The notes beneath the pieces are model-generated. The model searched no databases. It had not been told where the DNA came from and saw only the letters and a list, made by a program, of their open reading frames with translations. From assembly GCA_036653735.1 (NCBI GenBank), contig JAVVTI010000032.1, positions 1 through 9,806 on the forward strand: DNA of 9,806 nucleotides. The letters run 5' to 3'. The first letter of the stretch is position 1. Every line of letters starts with the position of its first letter. The DNA is from CAVCAD01 sp036653735 (lineage in GTDB: Bacteria; Bacillota_I; Bacilli_A; RF39; UBA660). The translations under genes were made by a program, and so were the position numbers. Below are positions 7,256 through 9,806 of this stretch, piece by piece.

Positions 7256-8383
7256 GTGATATATTTAGATTATAGTGCTACTACTTTTGTACTTGATGAA
7301 GTTCTTAATAGTTATGTTTTAGTAACTAAGGATTTTATTGGTAATGCTAATTCTATTCATTCCTTGGGTGTTAAATCTAAGGAACTTATGGTAAAGGCAA
7401 CTAATCAAATAGCTAATATATTAGGAGTAAACTCTAATGAAATTATATATACTAGTGGAGCTAGTGAGTCAAATAGTGCCGCTATTAAAGGAATATGTTA
7501 TAAGTATATTAATAGAGGAAAGCATATTATATCTTCTTATGCTGAGCATAAAAGTGTACTTGATACTCTTGATTATTTATCTCATCAAGGTTTTACTGTC
7601 TCATATGTTAAATTACTTGATAATGGACAAATAGATTTAAACGATCTTTATAATATAATTAGAGAAGATACTATTTTAATTACACTCTGTGGTGTTAATA
7701 GTGAGTGTGGATTTAAAGCACCTCTTAAAACTATTAGACAAGTTATGGTTAAGAAAAAAAGTAAGGCTTTTTTTCATAGTGATATGACTCAAGCACTTGG
7801 TAAAAGGACGTTTTCATTAAGTGATGTTGATGCTGCATCTTTTTCTGCTCATAAAATATATGCTCCTAAAGGAATAGGTATTTTATATAAAAAAGAAAGT
7901 CTTGAAATAGAACCTATGATATTTGGATTTAGTACTAATGCTCCTTATAGAGGTGGAACTCCATCTTTAGCGTTGATAGTAGCTTTTAGCAAAGCTATGC
8001 GTATTATGAATGATAATTATAAAGATCATCTTAAGTATGTAGAGAGCCTTAATAAGAAATTAATAGATTTTTTTAAGAAATATAATATAAGAATTAATTC
8101 GTATGAATCTTGTGTTCCTCATATAATTAGTATTAGTTTATTAGATATAAAAGGAGAAACATTTGTACATGCTATGGAGTATCATAATATCTTTATTAGT
8201 ACTAATTCAGCATGCTCTTCTGGCAAAGAAAGTATAGTTTTAAAAAGTATTACAAATGATAATAAAGTTAGTGAAACATCAGTTAGAATTAGTATTAGTC
8301 CATATACTACTATGAATGAGATAACTGAGTTTATGGTATGCTTTGATAAAGAATATAGAAAGTTAGTAGGTATAATAAAATGA
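7256..8383 (+). CDS. Cysteine desulfurase, NifS/IscS family (probable sulfur donor to ThiI)
   Basis: This 375-residue PLP enzyme converts cysteine to alanine and holds the sulfur as a persulfide for transfer to acceptors. Visible residues: the N-terminal YLDYSATT (normally YLDNAATT), H98 in the EHKSV motif that stacks on PLP, D176 and Q179 in the DMTQA motif, the PLP-binding lysine K200 (SAHK), RGGT (232-235), and the catalytic cysteine C320 in STNSACSSG. The start is GTG at 7256, with AGGAG (7239-7243) near the end of the RNase J gene; no ATG gives a complete N-terminus. It lies six bases after the RNase J stop and overlaps thiI by four bases (ATGA), so all three are probably cotranscribed and coupled. 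The pairing resembles Bacillus NifZ-ThiI, in which the desulfurase supplies ThiI directly. A role in Fe-S cluster assembly is not excluded, but no scaffold gene is seen here. Confidence 0.92.
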   Translation: MIYLDYSATTFVLDEVLNSYVLVTKDFIGNANSIHSLGVKSKELMVKATNQIANILGVNSNEIIYTSGASESNSAAIKGICYKYINRGKHIISSYAEHKSVLDTLDYLSHQGFTVSYVKLLDNGQIDLNDLYNIIREDTILITLCGVNSECGFKAPLKTIRQVMVKKKSKAFFHSDMTQALGKRTFSLSDVDAASFSAHKIYAPKGIGILYKKESLEIEPMIFGFSTNAPYRGGTPSLALIVAFSKAMRIMNDNYKDHLKYVESLNKKLIDFFKKYNIRINSYESCVPHIISISLLDIKGETFVHAMEYHNIFISTNSACSSGKESIVLKSITNDNKVSETSVRISISPYTTMNEITEFMVCFDKEYRKLVGIIK

Positions 8384-9561
8384 ATGAAGTAATTTTAATT
8401 AAATATGGAGAACTTACTACTAAGAAGGATAATAGGAGACTTTTTATTAATATACTAAAAAATAATATAATAAAAAGTTTAGAGGACTATAATATTACTA
8501 TTAAAGATGAAATGTGTAGAATGTTTATAGAAACTACTGATAATGTAGATGAAGTAATAGATATTCTTAGTGATGTATTTGGTATACATGAAATCTATAA
8601 AACTATGAGTTTTAAAGATAGAGATATTAATAGTATAAACTTAAATGTACTAGAATTTCTTAATGATAAAGATATTCATAGTTTTAAAGTTGTTACTAAA
8701 AGAAGTGATAAGTCCTATAAAATAGAAAGTAATGATGTTAATAAAATAGTAGGAGAACATATATTAAATAATATAAAGAACTCTTTTGTAGATCTATTTA
8801 ATCCTGAAGTAATAATAAATATTGAGATTAGACAAAATGATGTTTATTTATATGGAAAAGGTACAAAAGGAAAAGGGGGATACCCTGTTGGTTCTTTAGG
8901 TAAAGGAATGCTTATGTTAAGTGGTGGAATAGATAGTGTTGTAGCTGGTTATTTATCACTTAAAAGAGGAGTAAAACTTTCTTATGTTTATTTTGAAAGT
9001 ATACCACATACAAGTATAGAAGCTAGAAATAAAGTAATACAACTTGCTAATATACTAAGAAAGTATTCATATGATACTTCTTTATATGTAGTTCCATTTA
9101 CTAATATACAAGAAAGTATATATAAAAATGGTAAGGAAGATTATTGTATTACTATTATGAGAAGAATGATGTATAGAATAGGTGAACTACTTGCTAAAAG
9201 GTATAAATGTAATGCTATATTTAATGGAGAAAGTATAGGACAAGTAGCTAGTCAAACTCTTAGTAGTATAAGAGCTGTTAATGATGTTACTTCTTTTCCT
9301 ATTATTAGACCCTTAGCTTCTTTTGATAAATTAGAGATAATAGATATAGCTAATAAAATAGATACATATAAGACTAGTATTTTACCATATGAAGATTGCT
9401 GTACAGTGTTTGTTCCTAAGCATCCAGTAATTAATCCAAGTATATTAATATGCAAAGAAATAGAAAAAAGTATTGAATATGAATCTCTTATAAATGAAGC
9501 TATGGATAATATATTAAAAATAGATATTGATGGTAAAAAGGAAATAAATGAATATTTATAG
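8380..9561 (+). CDS. thiI: tRNA 4-thiouridine synthase ThiI, lacking the rhodanese domain
   Basis: This 393-residue cytoplasmic enzyme adenylates U8 of tRNA with ATP and exchanges it for sulfur to make 4-thiouridine. Domain order: N-terminal ferredoxin-like domain, THUMP RNA-binding domain (about 60-165) and the PP-loop pyrophosphatase domain with SGGIDS (181-186) as the ATP motif. GESIGQVASQT (283-293) and the PYEDCCTVFVPKHP segment (336-349; C340, C341) are typical of the family. The sequence stops soon after that region, so the C-terminal rhodanese domain of E. coli ThiI is absent, as in Bacillus ThiI. Its sulfur must come from a desulfurase acting directly, and one is encoded immediately upstream with a 4-base overlap. 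The Shine-Dalgarno is weak (AGG at 8368-8370), consistent with coupled translation. No thiamine biosynthesis gene is nearby, so tRNA modification is the likelier role. Confidence 0.94.
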   Translation: MNEVILIKYGELTTKKDNRRLFINILKNNIIKSLEDYNITIKDEMCRMFIETTDNVDEVIDILSDVFGIHEIYKTMSFKDRDINSINLNVLEFLNDKDIHSFKVVTKRSDKSYKIESNDVNKIVGEHILNNIKNSFVDLFNPEVIINIEIRQNDVYLYGKGTKGKGGYPVGSLGKGMLMLSGGIDSVVAGYLSLKRGVKLSYVYFESIPHTSIEARNKVIQLANILRKYSYDTSLYVVPFTNIQESIYKNGKEDYCITIMRRMMYRIGELLAKRYKCNAIFNGESIGQVASQTLSSIRAVNDVTSFPIIRPLASFDKLEIIDIANKIDTYKTSILPYEDCCTVFVPKHPVINPSILICKEIEKSIEYESLINEAMDNILKIDIDGKKEINEYL

Positions 9562-9594
9562 AATATAAACTTATAATATTACTAGGTGATACTT

Positions 9595-9726
9595 ATGAGT
9601 TTTTTTAATAGAAATAGAATTAAAAACAATGAGGTAGAAAGAATAAAGAATGTTTATTTTAATGAGTTTGTAGTCAACTGTGATGAAGAAAAAACTAAAG
9701 AAGTAAATAAAACCCAAAGATATTAA
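9595..9726 (+). CDS. Small hypothetical protein, 43 residues
   Basis: I do not recognise this ORF. It encodes 43 residues (beginning MSFFNRNRIK and ending NKTQRY), highly charged with Lys, Arg, Glu and Asn, with a single Cys (C29), no membrane segment and no signal peptide. In its favour are a good Shine-Dalgarno (AGGTGA, 9584-9589) five bases before the ATG, the position 33 bases after thiI without an intervening terminator, and a hairpin terminator spanning its stop codon, as at two other genes in this window. It is probably the last gene of the RNase J-desulfurase-thiI operon. Its short length means chance cannot be excluded. Confidence 0.55.
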   Translation: MSFFNRNRIKNNEVERIKNVYFNEFVVNCDEEKTKEVNKTQRY

Positions 9727-9742
9727 ATTTATCTTTATTTTT
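9716..9742 (+). terminator. Weak hairpin terminator at the end of the thiI operon
   Basis: AAAGATA (9716-9722) pairs perfectly with TATCTTT (9730-9736) around a 7-base loop that contains the TAA stop of the 43-residue ORF, followed by ATTTTT (9737-9742). Only one pair is G-C, so the stem alone is unstable. The position, directly at the end of the last ORF, supports the call. Confidence 0.45.
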
Positions 9743-9756
9743 ATATAAATATATTT

Positions 9757-9762
9757 TATAAT
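9757..9762 (+). promoter_or_regulatory. Possible -10 box of a gene beyond the window
   Basis: A perfect TATAAT occurs 21 bases after the terminator stem, without an upstream TG and with only a poor -35 candidate. Nothing downstream within the remaining 44 bases can be identified as a gene. In such AT-rich DNA a chance match is quite possible. Confidence 0.25.
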
Positions 9763-9806
9763 GTGTACATGGATATATGTGCGAATGTAAAATTTTTAGC
9801 TCCACT

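Noticed and set aside
7437..7634. Plus-strand ORF of 65 residues inside the desulfurase gene
   Set aside because: It is a shadow frame with low-complexity Leu/Ile composition and no ribosome binding site evident.
4456..8620. Shared peptide MSFKD(K/R) and matching DNA in the 142-residue protein and ThiI
   Set aside because: The match (about 4459-4475 and 8605-8621) is one short AT-rich word with no similarity around it; chance is the simplest explanation.
9252..9455. Minus-strand ORF of 67 residues inside thiI
   Set aside because: It is antisense to the conserved C-terminal ThiI motifs; no supporting signal is visible.
9561..9594. Inverted repeat AATATT...AATATT after thiI as a terminator
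   Set aside because: The arms pair only with bulges, have almost no G-C and lack a following T run, so thiI probably reads through into the small ORF.
9756..9806. Possible C-terminal end of a convergent minus-strand gene
   Set aside because: Sixteen open codons end in TAA on the minus strand at 9756-9758, and the hairpin at 9716-9736 could serve both directions. The stretch is too short to support a gene, and another minus frame is open as well.
1..9806. Mycoplasma-type code with TGA read as Trp, suggested by the base composition
   Set aside because: TGA ends two genes in sensible positions, Trp codons examined are TGG, and no conserved frame contains an internal TGA.

Overview
The window is a compact, very AT-rich stretch of bacterial chromosome with every recognisable gene on the + strand. 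The AT-driven codon use (AAT, AGT, ATA, TTA), short spacers, Bacillota-type Shine-Dalgarno sites (GGAGG, GAGG), an LtaS-like membrane phosphotransferase and an RNase J2-like protein point to a low-GC Bacillota, most likely a Bacilli lineage close to the Mollicutes such as the uncultured gut RF39-type groups. This placement is inference. The code is standard: TGA ends two genes (4107-4109 and 8381-8383), and the Trp codons I read are all TGG. No stretch above about 110 bases lacks a gene. I see no rRNA, tRNA, CRISPR array, insertion sequence or phage gene.

Layout: (1) 1-1418, a promoter with an extended -10, a RhlE-type DEAD-box RNA helicase, and a hairpin terminator whose stem contains the stop codon. 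(2) 1448-4109, an extended -10 only 6 bases from the ATG of an LtaS-like polytopic phosphotransferase, probably giving a leaderless mRNA; an OGG1-family 8-oxoguanine DNA glycosylase overlaps its 3' end by 14 bases. (3) 4106-4617, a promoter with a perfect TTGACA box laid over the glycosylase stop codon, driving an unrecognised 142-residue protein. (4) 4656-5503, a short-chain dehydrogenase with its own promoter and a terminator spanning its stop codon. (5) 5552-9742, an operon of RNase J2-like protein, cysteine desulfurase (GTG start), ThiI without rhodanese domain, and an unrecognised 43-residue ORF, ending in a weak hairpin terminator.

Functionally, the window is dominated by RNA metabolism (helicase, RNase J-like protein, tRNA 4-thiouridine synthesis), with cell-envelope polymer synthesis and oxidative DNA damage repair alongside. 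The desulfurase and ThiI overlap by 4 bases and look like the short sulfur-relay pathway known from Bacillus, in which a dedicated desulfurase feeds a ThiI that has no rhodanese domain. The RNase J-like protein keeps the fold but has replaced three metal or catalytic residues, so it is probably a weakly active or non-catalytic partner of a true RNase J1 encoded elsewhere. I found no convincing wholly new multi-gene system. The strongest leads are this degenerate RNase J, the candidate leaderless gene, the terminators that embed stop codons, and the two unrecognised proteins.
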